From: Psychroflexus sp. ALD_RP9
GTDB taxonomy: Bacteria > Bacteroidota > Bacteroidia > Flavobacteriales > Flavobacteriaceae
Assembly: GCF_017311165.1 (NCBI RefSeq)
Contig: NZ_CP062973.1
Location: 1,240,001 to 1,304,000, forward strand
Reading direction: 5' to 3'
DNA length: 64,000 nt
Shown: in pieces, positions 43,851 to 52,480 of the stretch
Layout of the letters: each line of letters begins with the position of its first letter
Numbering within the stretch: the stretch's first letter is position 1
Notes under the pieces: generated by a model
The model's database searches: none
Told to the model about the DNA's origin: nothing
The model's input: only the letters and a program-made list of their open reading frames with translations
Made by a program: the position numbers and the translations under genes

Positions 43851-45632
43851 ATGCGAAAATTAAGCTTCATATTATTACTTTTTTTATTCAACTTAGTATG
43901 GACTCAAAATGCTAATTTGGCTCAAAATTATTTAGACCAAGGCGAATATGAAAAAGCCTTAGCCGTTTATGAGCAACTTCTCGAAGAAAATCCTAGAAAT
44001 CAAAAATTTTTGTTAGGTTTAGTAGAAGCGCATAAAAATTTAGAACAACTTCAAGCCGCCAAAAAAGCTTTACAAACTTACCTTAATCGTCCAGGTAATT
44101 ACCCAAATATAGAGGTTGAACTTGGCTATTTGTTCGATCAGGAAAAACAACTCGATTCAGCAAAAATATATTATCAATCAGCTTTAGCAAAGGTAACAGA
44201 GCGCCCAAATTTTGCCTATATTGTTGGTAAAGCTTTTCAAAATTATGGACTTTTAAATTACGCTGAAGAAACCTACGAAACTGCCCAGAGCATTCGGCCA
44301 TCAACCAACTTTTCAATAGAATTGGCACGTATTTATGGTGAGCAAAGCAAGTTTGAAAAAATGTTTAACAATTATGTTGATATCATTGAAAAAAATGCGC
44401 GTTATTTTAAAATGTTAAGTCCAAGATTTTCTGATTTTATCACCAAAGATCCTAACAATAAAGCCAATTTAGCTTTTAAAACAGTTTTATTACAACGCAA
44501 CCAAAATGAACCTAGAAAGCTGTACAATGAAATGCTAAGCTGGTTGTTTGTGCAACAAGGCAATTTAAATTTAGCATTTATACAAGAAAAAGCCATTTAT
44601 GCCCGAAGCCAAACCAAACAGCTCAATAATATTTTTGAACTCGGACAAATTGCTTTTGAACAAGAAGATTATAGTTTAGCCAAACAAATTTTTAAAGAAG
44701 TTCAAGCTAAAACCAATCAACCTGTTTTGTTTTACAGAAGTGCTCAGTATTTATTGAAGTTACTTCAGTTTAACCCAGAAAATTCAGTTGAAACTGTCAA
44801 CCAAGCTTATCAAGATTTTTTTACAGCTGAAAAAATTTCAACACTAACACACGCTATTTATCTTGATTGGGCAAAATTTACAGCCAATCAGTTACAAAAT
44901 CCTCAAAATGCCATTAAGTTGTTAGATGAAGTTAATTCGTCACAAATTCGGCCATCACAAATGGCTTCAACAAAACTGTTGAAAGGTGATTTGTTACGCT
45001 TAGAAGGGCAATTTAACCAAGCCTTATTGCTATATGCGCAAGTAGAAAAATTAGTGCCCAACTCAGATGAAGCACGAGAAGCGAAGTTTAAAACTGCACA
45101 AACAAGTTATTTTCAGGGTGATTTTGATTGGGCTTTAACACAACTCGACGTCTTAAAACAGTCCGTTTCACAACGCATGGCCAATGATGCTTTAGAGTTA
45201 GCCTTACACATTCGCGAAAACTCATATCTTGATTCTACCCAAACCGATTTAAAGCGTGTTGCTAAAGCCGACTTGTTAAGAAGTCAGCAACGTTATCATA
45301 AAGCGATTAATATTTTGCAAAAGGTTTTAGAATCTTATAAAGATGTTGCCATAGTAGATGAAGCCTTGTATCGTTTAGCCTTAAACTTTGAAAGTTTGTC
45401 TAATTTTGAAGCTGCTGCAGAAGCTTACAACCAATTGGTGACCGATTATCCTGAAAGTATTTTAGCAGACAATGCTTTATTTGCACAGGGTTTAATTTAT
45501 CGCGATCAGCTTAACGCGACCGAAAAGGCTAAGTCAAAATTTGAGCACATTATTTTTAACCATCCCGATAGCATTTACTTTGTTGAAGCTAGAGAAATTT
45601 TTAGAACTTTGCGCGGCGATAAAATAGAATAA
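43851..45632 (+). CDS. Tetratricopeptide-repeat protein, secreted to the envelope
   Basis: This 593-aa protein has a signal peptide ('RKLSFILLLFLFNLVWTQN') followed almost entirely by TPR-like helix pairs ('AQNYLDQGEYEKALAVYEQLLEENPRN', 'GLLNYAEETYETAQSIRPS', 'LRLEGQFNQALLLYAQVEKLVPN', 'ESLSNFEAAAEAYNQLVTDYPES'). The last pairs resemble the outer-membrane assembly lipoprotein type (BamD/YbgF-like). Such proteins are periplasmic scaffolds. It stands 2 bp before the DUF4286 gene, in a run leading to rsmA and mgtE. The partner is unknown. Confidence 0.85.
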   Translation: MRKLSFILLLFLFNLVWTQNANLAQNYLDQGEYEKALAVYEQLLEENPRNQKFLLGLVEAHKNLEQLQAAKKALQTYLNRPGNYPNIEVELGYLFDQEKQLDSAKIYYQSALAKVTERPNFAYIVGKAFQNYGLLNYAEETYETAQSIRPSTNFSIELARIYGEQSKFEKMFNNYVDIIEKNARYFKMLSPRFSDFITKDPNNKANLAFKTVLLQRNQNEPRKLYNEMLSWLFVQQGNLNLAFIQEKAIYARSQTKQLNNIFELGQIAFEQEDYSLAKQIFKEVQAKTNQPVLFYRSAQYLLKLLQFNPENSVETVNQAYQDFFTAEKISTLTHAIYLDWAKFTANQLQNPQNAIKLLDEVNSSQIRPSQMASTKLLKGDLLRLEGQFNQALLLYAQVEKLVPNSDEAREAKFKTAQTSYFQGDFDWALTQLDVLKQSVSQRMANDALELALHIRENSYLDSTQTDLKRVAKADLLRSQQRYHKAINILQKVLESYKDVAIVDEALYRLALNFESLSNFEAAAEAYNQLVTDYPESILADNALFAQGLIYRDQLNATEKAKSKFEHIIFNHPDSIYFVEAREIFRTLRGDKIE

Positions 45633-45634
45633 TT

Positions 45635-45943
45635 ATGTTTATTTATAATATTACAATGCAGGTTGAAGCTTCTGTACATCAAGATTGGTATAGTTGGGTA
45701 AATTCTAGCTTTATCCCTGAAATGTTATCGACTAAAAAATTTACAAAAGCAGTTTTAAGCGAGGTTTTACAAGATGAAAATCAGGATAGCTTTACTTATT
45801 CAGCGCAGTTTTTTGTGCCAACTGAAACACATTTAGAGGCCTATAAACAAGCTTATGCTTCAAAAATTGAAGCTAAAATTAGCTTGTTTAAAACACGCGT
45901 TGTTAGTTTTAGCTCAACTCTAAAAATTATAGACCAACATTAA
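45635..45943 (+). CDS. DUF4286 family protein
   Basis: This 102-aa protein has the pattern '[28 protein letters not shown]', a small ferredoxin-like alpha/beta fold of Bacteroidota without known role. '[21 protein letters not shown]' and a beta-strand end '[14 protein letters not shown]' complete it. It lies between the TPR gene (2 bp) and rsmA (4 bp), a conserved flavobacterial order, so it may be linked with ribosome-related housekeeping. Confidence 0.8.
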   Translation: MFIYNITMQVEASVHQDWYSWVNSSFIPEMLSTKKFTKAVLSEVLQDENQDSFTYSAQFFVPTETHLEAYKQAYASKIEAKISLFKTRVVSFSSTLKIIDQH

Positions 45944-45947
45944 GTTT

Positions 45948-46757
45948 ATGCAAGTAAAAGCAAAAAAACACCTCGGGCAGCATTTTTTAAAAGACCTTAA
46001 TATTGCTCAGCAAATTGCCGATAGCTTGAGTTATTCGGGCTATAAACATTTAGTCGAAATTGGTCCTGGCATGGGTGTTTTAACACAGTTTTTACTTGCA
46101 AAACCAGTGAACTTAGTAGCGATGGATGTAGATCGTGAATCAATTACCTATCTAAATACCAATTTTAGAGCACAATTCTCTAAAGCCGAAATAAATCAAG
46201 ATTTTGAAGTTGTGAATGCTGATTTTTTAAATGATCATTTAATCAAGCGGTTTCAATCTGAAGAATTTGCGGTTATTGGGAATTTCCCTTACAATATTTC
46301 AACTCAAATTGTGTTTAAAACCATCGAGTTACATGCCTATATTCCAGAGTTTGCGGGCATGTTTCAAAAAGAAGTCGCACAACGCATTTGTGCAAATCCT
46401 GGTAGCAAAACCTATGGAATTACTTCAGTTTTAACGCAGGCCTTTTACGATACAGAATATTTATTTACTGTAAAGCCTCATGTTTTTAATCCGCCACCAA
46501 AAGTCGATTCAGGCGTACTTCGACTGGTTAGAAAAGCAAATTATCAACTTGAATGTGATCAAAAGTTGTTGTTTAAGGTGGTTAAAACCGCTTTTAATCA
46601 GCGCCGAAAAACAATCCGAAACAGTTTAAAAACACTTCAATTATCAGCTGATTTGACTTCAAAGCCTATATTTAATAAACGCCCAGAACAGCTTAGTGTT
46701 TCAGAATTTATAGAATTAACAAAAAAAATCGACGAAGATGCAGTTTCAAATCAGTAA
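45948..46757 (+). CDS. rsmA: 16S rRNA (adenine1518/1519-N6) dimethyltransferase RsmA/KsgA
   Basis: This 269-aa protein begins '[24 protein letters not shown]'. It has the SAM-binding motif 'EIGPGMG' at residues 37-43, the catalytic 'NFPYNIS' at 112-118 (usually NLPYNIS), and '[14 protein letters not shown]' in the rRNA-binding part. It dimethylates two adenines near the 3' end of 16S rRNA late in 30S assembly. Its last 20 bp overlap the start of mgtE in another frame, so the two are translationally coupled. Confidence 0.96.
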   Translation: MQVKAKKHLGQHFLKDLNIAQQIADSLSYSGYKHLVEIGPGMGVLTQFLLAKPVNLVAMDVDRESITYLNTNFRAQFSKAEINQDFEVVNADFLNDHLIKRFQSEEFAVIGNFPYNISTQIVFKTIELHAYIPEFAGMFQKEVAQRICANPGSKTYGITSVLTQAFYDTEYLFTVKPHVFNPPPKVDSGVLRLVRKANYQLECDQKLLFKVVKTAFNQRRKTIRNSLKTLQLSADLTSKPIFNKRPEQLSVSEFIELTKKIDEDAVSNQ

Positions 46758-48087
46758 AGACTTTGTTGAAAAAATTCAACTTCTTGTTGAAGAGCATAAT
46801 AATGATGAACTATTACTGCATTTAGAAGAATTACACCACGCCGATATTGCCGAAATTTTAGATGAATTAAGTCTTAATGAAGCAACTTATATCATTAAAC
46901 TATTAGATTCAGATAAAACGGCTGAAGTCTTAATGGAAATTGATGAAGATGATCGGGAAAAAGTGCTTCAAAACTTAAATGCGCAAGAAATTGCCGATGA
47001 GATTGAAGAAATGGATACCGATGATGCAGCCGATATTATTGCCGAGCTTGACCGCGATATTCAGCAAGAAGTCATTAACAATATTACAGACCGAGACCAC
47101 GCTAAAGATATTATTGAGCTATTGCGTTATGATGAAGACTCAGCAGGTGGTTTAATGGCTAAAGAGTTAATTAAAGTTAATGAAAATTGGAGCGTTACTG
47201 GTTGTATGGAAGAAATGCGCTCTCAAGGAGAGAATGTAACTCGTGTTCATTCAATTTACGTGGTCGATAACAAAGGCAAACTTAAAGGCCGACTGTCTTT
47301 AAAAGATTTAATTACTGCACCAAAAGATGCTCATATAGCTGACGTTTATATTACAAAAGTAGATTATGTAAATGTGCATACAACTGGCGAAGAAGTTGCC
47401 AGAATTATGCAAAAATACGACTTAGAAGCAATTCCTGTTGTAGATGAATTAGGAAGGCTGGTTGGTCGTGTTACTATTGATGATATTGTCGATTTTATAC
47501 GGGAAGAAGCCGAAAAAGATTACCAAATGGCTGCTGGTATTTCTGAAGATGTTCAAGCCGATGATGGTTTAATACAACTTACACGAGCACGTTTACCTTG
47601 GTTAATTTTAGGCTTATTAGGTGGTTTAGGTGCTGTTTATGTGATGCAAGGTTTTGATGAAGCTTTAAAAGATTATCAGGTTCTATTTTTCTTTACACCC
47701 TTAATTGCAGCTATGGCTGGTAATGTTGGCGTACAATCTAGTGCAATAATTGTTCAAGGTTTAGCTAACGATTCTTTGAAAGAAAGCTTGTTGAGTCGAT
47801 TATTAAAAGAGGTTAGCTTGGGTTTAATAAATGGTATTGCTTTAGGTTTACTAGTGATGGTTTTTGGTTTTATAACAGCTTTACCACAATTAGTTAGTAT
47901 TACTGTTGCAGTTTCTATTTTATCAGTGATTTTAGTTGCGGCTTTAATTGGGACTTTTGTGCCTATTATTTTACATAAGCGCGGTATTGACCCAGCTATT
48001 GCAACAGGACCTTTTATTACCACAAGTAATGATATTTTTGGCATTTTTCTATTTTTCTATATCTCTAAGCTCATACTAGGTTTTTAA
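46738..48087 (+). CDS. mgtE: Magnesium transporter MgtE
   Basis: This 449-aa protein has the full MgtE layout: an N-terminal acidic helical domain (residues 1-125, 'DADIAEIL'-like repeats such as '[16 protein letters not shown]'), two CBS domains (about 130-255, '[14 protein letters not shown]', '[27 protein letters not shown]'), a plug helix and five TM segments from residue 280. Mg2+ binding to the N and CBS domains closes the pore when the cell has enough magnesium. It overlaps rsmA by 20 bp and the thioesterase gene starts right after its stop. Confidence 0.95.
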   Translation: MQFQISKDFVEKIQLLVEEHNNDELLLHLEELHHADIAEILDELSLNEATYIIKLLDSDKTAEVLMEIDEDDREKVLQNLNAQEIADEIEEMDTDDAADIIAELDRDIQQEVINNITDRDHAKDIIELLRYDEDSAGGLMAKELIKVNENWSVTGCMEEMRSQGENVTRVHSIYVVDNKGKLKGRLSLKDLITAPKDAHIADVYITKVDYVNVHTTGEEVARIMQKYDLEAIPVVDELGRLVGRVTIDDIVDFIREEAEKDYQMAAGISEDVQADDGLIQLTRARLPWLILGLLGGLGAVYVMQGFDEALKDYQVLFFFTPLIAAMAGNVGVQSSAIIVQGLANDSLKESLLSRLLKEVSLGLINGIALGLLVMVFGFITALPQLVSITVAVSILSVILVAALIGTFVPIILHKRGIDPAIATGPFITTSNDIFGIFLFFYISKLILGF

Positions 48088-48477
48088 GTGAAGGCTGATT
48101 GTTTTACATACAAGTATGAAGTGGCTCCCAAAGACATCGATGAACTTAACCATCTAAATAATATTCGCTCGATTGAGTTGGTTTTAGATGCAGCAAAGCA
48201 ACATTGGGAACACTTAGCTTCAACTAAGCTAAAGTCTGAATTTGCTTGGTTTTTAGTTGAGCACCACATCAAGTACAAATCTCAAGGGTTTTTAGGTGAT
48301 CAACTGAGTATTGTAACTTGGGTTAAAACAACTTCCGGAGTAAAATCTATAAGAGTTGTTGAAATCTATCGGAATGATACACTTCTCACGACTTCAACCA
48401 CAACTTGGTGTTTGGTTAATCAAGCAACCAAAACTTTAAGTAAAATTCCACCTGAGATTTTAAGCTTATTCAATTAA
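48088..48477 (+). CDS. Acyl-CoA thioesterase (4HBT hotdog fold)
   Basis: This 129-aa protein starts with GTG immediately after the mgtE TAA. No better ATG is near, and the N-terminal strand 'FTYKYEVAPKDIDELNHLNNIRSIELV' carries the Asp and Asn/His typical of the 4HBT active site. It continues 'EFAWFLVEHHIKYKSQGFLGDQLSIVTWVKTT', the usual hotdog helix-strand pattern. It hydrolyses an acyl-CoA thioester of unknown chain. The direct abutment with mgtE suggests read-through translation. Confidence 0.85.
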   Translation: MKADCFTYKYEVAPKDIDELNHLNNIRSIELVLDAAKQHWEHLASTKLKSEFAWFLVEHHIKYKSQGFLGDQLSIVTWVKTTSGVKSIRVVEIYRNDTLLTTSTTTWCLVNQATKTLSKIPPEILSLFN

Positions 48478-48526
48478 ACCTCATAAGCTTTCTTTAAAAT
48501 GAAATCTAAACTCAATTTAAGATACT

Positions 48527-48534
48527 TACCTTTG
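48527..48534 (+). promoter_or_regulatory. -7 element TACCTTTG of lipB
   Basis: This is an exact TAnnTTTG match 16 bp before the lipB ATG. No TTG at the standard distance is visible. Confidence 0.5.
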
Positions 48535-48550
48535 TACTTCAATTTTAGTT

Positions 48551-49270
48551 ATGAGTAAAGATGTCATTTTTCAAGATTTAGCATTACGTGATTATAAAGA
48601 AACTTGGGACTACCAAGAAGATTTATTTCAGCAGATACTTGATATAAAAATTAAAAATAGGCGAGAAGACGCGCAATTACCAACTCAAAATCATCTGTTA
48701 TTTGTCGAGCATCCGCATGTATACACTTTAGGTAAAAGCGGCGATTTAAAAAATTTGCTTTTGAACGAAGCTCAGCTAAAAGAAAAAAACGCAACATTTT
48801 ATAAAATTAATCGTGGAGGCGACATCACTTATCATGGTCCTGGACAATTGGTAGGTTACCCTATTTTAGATCTTGAAAACTTTTTTACAGATATACATCG
48901 CTACTTAAGAACTTTAGAAGAAGTAATTATTTTAACACTTAAAGATTACGGTTTAAAAGCCGAACGAAGTAAAGGCGAAACAGGCGTTTGGCTAGATGTA
49001 GGAACACCATTTGCGCGTAAAATTTGCGCTATGGGTGTTCGCGCTTCACGTTGGGTAACCATGCATGGCTTTGCACTTAATGTAAATGCTGATTTAGGCT
49101 ATTTTGATAATATTGTGCCTTGCGGAATTCAAGATAAAGCGGTTACCTCATTAAATGTAGAACTCGGCCAAAAGGAAGTTAGCTTAAATGAAGTTAAGGC
49201 TAAAGTTAAGCATTATTTTGAAGATTTATTTGAAGCTCACCTAACCAGTAAAAATTCAACTAATCGCTAA
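48551..49270 (+). CDS. lipB: Octanoyl-[ACP]:protein N-octanoyltransferase
   Basis: This 239-aa protein shows the LipB signature 'FYKINRGGDITYHGPGQLVGYPILDL'. The catalytic lysine lies in 'FARKICAMGVRASRWVTMHGFALNVN' and the catalytic cysteine in 'NIVPCGIQDKAVTSL'. It moves octanoate from ACP to lipoyl domains, the first step of lipoate synthesis; LipA is not in this window. Its last 11 bp overlap the 3' end of the large lipoprotein gene on the other strand. Confidence 0.96.
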   Translation: MSKDVIFQDLALRDYKETWDYQEDLFQQILDIKIKNRREDAQLPTQNHLLFVEHPHVYTLGKSGDLKNLLLNEAQLKEKNATFYKINRGGDITYHGPGQLVGYPILDLENFFTDIHRYLRTLEEVIILTLKDYGLKAERSKGETGVWLDVGTPFARKICAMGVRASRWVTMHGFALNVNADLGYFDNIVPCGIQDKAVTSLNVELGQKEVSLNEVKAKVKHYFEDLFEAHLTSKNSTNR

Positions 49271-51704
49271 ATTGATAAACCAAAATCGATTGGTCGTCAC
49301 CTTGAGTAATAAATTCGTACTGATTTGGCGCTAATTCGCGTAATTCAATTTCAGATGTTGCATAAATAGGGAACCCATCAATTAGCTTACCGTCGCTATT
49401 TAGTAAATATAATTGTTGGCTTTGTTCGTCAACTACAGAGATAAAAACAGTATTGCGCATCTGATGTAATTTTGGCCTGAGATACAAACCATAATCTAAC
49501 TGAACTTCTTCTGTGTTAATTTGAAGTTTATTTTCAGACAAACTCACATAATGCTGTTTATTGGCAGTAAAATAGTGATTACTAAACCAATTTTGAGGAC
49601 TCAAATTTACTTTGCCATCAGTCTCTATAGTTACCAATTCACTATTATTTGATGTTCCTATAAATTGGTTACCAAATTCATAAAAAGCATTGTTACTTGG
49701 TACAAACTTTTGGTTTGGTTTAACCCTAATATCACCAGTTCGATCTAAAATAAAAAGTTGTTTTTCAGTTTGCGCTAAAATATAGTCTTTTGCATCAATT
49801 CTGATGTGTTTTGGTGCTTGTGTAATATTTGACTGTGGAGATTTAAACTTAAAACCTTTCACAAGCTTTGCATCTTTATCATACATTTTTATTTGGTTAC
49901 CTTGTGTCACCACAAAACGGTGTCGACCATTATTGCTGTAGTCAAACAACTGCAATCCTTGTGTAATGGGTTGCTTAAAAACTATCGGAAAGCGGCTAAC
50001 TTCGCTTCCGTTTTTGTCTAAAACATAAAGCTTGTTTTGGGTTGTGAAAGCTAGCTGTAAACGTGTATTTTTATAAATATCAAGGCTTTTAATCTTGCCT
50101 ACTATTTTACTGTCAAGTTGTTTTTGCCAAATTTCACGACCTTTAGAGTCAATAAGATGCAGCACATTAGCTTCGTCTTGGTATACAATGTCATGTTGTT
50201 GTGTACGCCAGTTAACAAAGTATTGTGGTGGCATTGCCAAATGGTGTTGCTGTTTTAGTCGATTAACCTTTAAGCTAGTTTTAGAAGAGTTTATCGCAGA
50301 TTGGCTGTAAGTATTTATTAAAGTATATTGTTTTTGGAGGTCAAGCTGAATTAAACTTAAATTAAAACCATTGAGTTTAATTTTCTTCCACGCAGTTGAA
50401 TGTTTTTGACTTTTTGAAGCTAAATGCGGTAATAAATTTTCATTTAAGCTTCCCAGTTGAAGTGTGTAAGAAGACCTTAATTCATCACGACTTTCTTTAA
50501 AATAATCAGTTTCAGCTAAAGTGGCATTATTTTTTATATTGACTAAGGTGTTTTCTAGAGTTTCTAAGTTTTCGCTAAATAAAAAATGTCCTTTAAATTT
50601 AGTTACAAATTTTGGCACGAAATTTTTAATTAGTGGGCTAAAGTGGTTAAATGCATCAAAGTGATCTAATTTATAAATTTGTTCGCCTCTAAAGCCTTCA
50701 CTAACTTCTAAGTCATTTAAAAACTGCTCTTCAAAGCCAAGAACATCTTCTGGCATATAATCGACACAAATAGATGCATTGCTGAAAGTAACACTCAGTT
50801 CTGCAGAAAAATTTTCAATAGGGTGAGAAATTATGTCGCTTGTAAAGCCCAGATTTCTTCGGCGATCCTGAAAACTCTTAAAATCAGATATGCTGAAGTT
50901 GTAAAAATAAGTTGAATTTAACGGGATAGCTTCAGCAAATTTTGTACTTCTGTTAAGTTCATCTCTTAAAACTTCAATAAAAACTTGTTGGCCTTCAGCA
51001 GGTAAAATTACACCATTAGCCATAATGTCTTCTGCGTTAATTTCTAAGTCTAAAACTGCCCATTCACCTAATTCGCCATAAACAGAACTTGAGTTCTTAA
51101 ACAGGTGTTGGTGAAGTTGCGAGAGGCGAGATAAATTTAAAAATAGAGAGTTTTGACTATTGCTACTTGCTTTTAAGGCTTTATAAAAACTAGCTTCTAG
51201 TTTAATATTATTATTGTGGCTGCGAATAATATTTTCTAGCGTTAAACGCGAACTACTTATAAGTTTTATGTTATTAAGTTGGGTGCTGTAAAATGATTCT
51301 TTATCGATACTAATTTCATTTAAATTGGTACCATCGTACTTTAAACTTTTTTGGTTGTTAATTAAACCAGTTTTAATAAGTGATTCGGTTGAGTTGGTTA
51401 TAAATGTATAAGCAAAACTATCACTACCAATGCTAGAAATGCTTAACATTCCGCCTAAATCTGAATTAATATGAGACAACAATTGAAGTTGTTGCTGAAG
51501 GTCAATAATAAGTTTATTGTCAAGATTTTGCTTAATGAAGCTGTTAGTTGACAAATTGGTTTGGAGTTGATTAATGGTCTCAAATTCAAAAACCAAGATG
51601 CTTTTTGGTGGTAATGCATCAGCTAAAGCAATGGTTTTTGTAGATGTTGAGTTGCTACAACTTATTAAAATTATGACTAGAGTTAATTGAAAAAGCCTTA
51701 ACAT
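49260..51704 (-). CDS. Large lipoprotein with a C-terminal beta-propeller-like half
   Basis: This 814-aa protein has a lipoprotein signal (ILIS-C, Cys16). The first 470 or so residues are alpha/beta with repeated 'SLFLNLSRLSQLHQHLF' and 'SEGFRGEQIYKLDHFDAFNHF', resembling DUF3352-like envelope proteins. The second half has WD/PQQ-like blades ('QHDIVYQDEANVLHLIDSKGREIWQKQL', 'NKLYVLDKNGSEVSRFPI', 'KQLFILDRTGDIRVKPNQKF', 'QQLYLLNSDGKLIDGFPI'). No catalytic motif is seen. It follows rnhB on the same strand after 82 bp and overlaps lipB convergently by 11 bp. I do not assign a function; an envelope scaffold is likely. Confidence 0.75.
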   Translation of the reverse strand: MLRLFQLTLVIILISCSNSTSTKTIALADALPPKSILVFEFETINQLQTNLSTNSFIKQNLDNKLIIDLQQQLQLLSHINSDLGGMLSISSIGSDSFAYTFITNSTESLIKTGLINNQKSLKYDGTNLNEISIDKESFYSTQLNNIKLISSSRLTLENIIRSHNNNIKLEASFYKALKASSNSQNSLFLNLSRLSQLHQHLFKNSSSVYGELGEWAVLDLEINAEDIMANGVILPAEGQQVFIEVLRDELNRSTKFAEAIPLNSTYFYNFSISDFKSFQDRRRNLGFTSDIISHPIENFSAELSVTFSNASICVDYMPEDVLGFEEQFLNDLEVSEGFRGEQIYKLDHFDAFNHFSPLIKNFVPKFVTKFKGHFLFSENLETLENTLVNIKNNATLAETDYFKESRDELRSSYTLQLGSLNENLLPHLASKSQKHSTAWKKIKLNGFNLSLIQLDLQKQYTLINTYSQSAINSSKTSLKVNRLKQQHHLAMPPQYFVNWRTQQHDIVYQDEANVLHLIDSKGREIWQKQLDSKIVGKIKSLDIYKNTRLQLAFTTQNKLYVLDKNGSEVSRFPIVFKQPITQGLQLFDYSNNGRHRFVVTQGNQIKMYDKDAKLVKGFKFKSPQSNITQAPKHIRIDAKDYILAQTEKQLFILDRTGDIRVKPNQKFVPSNNAFYEFGNQFIGTSNNSELVTIETDGKVNLSPQNWFSNHYFTANKQHYVSLSENKLQINTEEVQLDYGLYLRPKLHQMRNTVFISVVDEQSQQLYLLNSDGKLIDGFPIYATSEIELRELAPNQYEFITQGDDQSILVYQFSD

Positions 51705-51786
51705 AATACTTATAATTAATCAACAAATTTACACATTCAATTTGCAATTTGGTTGGTTATTAAACAGCATTTTAAGTCAACTTATT

Positions 51787-52386
51787 TTAAAAATCTAGGC
51801 TTAATTGTTCCGGTAATAATTTAAAGCTTTTTCTATGATAGTCTGTCGCACCAAAATTTTTTATAGCTTCTCGGTGTGATTTTGTCGGGTAACCCATGTT
51901 TGTACGCCATTCATATTCAGGATGTTCTTGATCTATATTTAGCATATAAGCATCACGAGCTGTTTTGGCTAAAATAGAAGCTGCTGCAATATTTAAGTAT
52001 TTTCCGTCTCCTTTAATTACACATTGGTGCATGATGTTTTTATAGGCTTTAAATTTATTACCATCTACAGCAATAAATTCAGGTTGAGGCTGAAGTTGTT
52101 TAATTGCGCGATGCATTGCTAAAATTGAAGCATTTAAAATGTTAATTTCGTCGATTTCGGCCATCATCACATGTGCAATGCCATAACTTATAGCTTTTTG
52201 TTTTATAAGTGGTTCAAGTTGTTCGCGCTTGGTTTTGCTCAGTTGCTTAGAATCGTTAAGCCAATCGTGTTTAAAATGTTTCGGTAAAATAACAGCGGCT
52301 GCAGTTACGGGACCAGCCAGGCAACCACGACCGGCTTCATCGGTACCACATTCTAGCAATTCCTGTTGGTATTGAAGTTTCAGCAT
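51787..52386 (-). CDS. rnhB: Ribonuclease HII
   Basis: From ATG 52386 this is a 199-aa protein. The RNase HII signature 'CGTDEAGRGCLAGPVTAAAVIL' gives Asp16 and Glu17 of the active site. 'AVDGNKFKAYKN' and 'AAASILAKTARDAYM' carry further metal ligands. It removes ribonucleotides from DNA and RNA-DNA hybrids. The frame is open to 52401, but a -7 element (52391-52398) overlaps that extension, so the shorter start is better and the message would be leaderless. The same divergent gap feeds the Porin_10 gene. Confidence 0.95.
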   Translation of the reverse strand: MLKLQYQQELLECGTDEAGRGCLAGPVTAAAVILPKHFKHDWLNDSKQLSKTKREQLEPLIKQKAISYGIAHVMMAEIDEINILNASILAMHRAIKQLQPQPEFIAVDGNKFKAYKNIMHQCVIKGDGKYLNIAAASILAKTARDAYMLNIDQEHPEYEWRTNMGYPTKSHREAIKNFGATDYHRKSFKLLPEQLSLDF

Positions 52387-52390
52387 GATA

Positions 52391-52398
52391 CAAAAATA
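52391..52398 (-). promoter_or_regulatory. -7 element TATTTTTG of rnhB
   Basis: This exact TAnnTTTG match on the minus strand ends 5 bp before the rnhB ATG, so transcription should start at about the A of the start codon. Confidence 0.5.
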
Positions 52399-52438
52399 CA
52401 TTTTATTCTATTTTTTTAGCATGTAAAACAAATCTCAA

Positions 52439-52466
52439 TTGCATTCGTTAAAAATTGGTACTTTTG
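52439..52466 (+). promoter_or_regulatory. Promoter TTG-N17-TACTTTTG of the Porin_10 gene
   Basis: TTG at 52439-52441 and an exact TAnnTTTG at 52459-52466 are separated by 17 bp, close to the 19-bp consensus. The ATG follows 15 bp later. Confidence 0.6.
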
Positions 52467-52480
52467 CGCTTTAATTTTTA

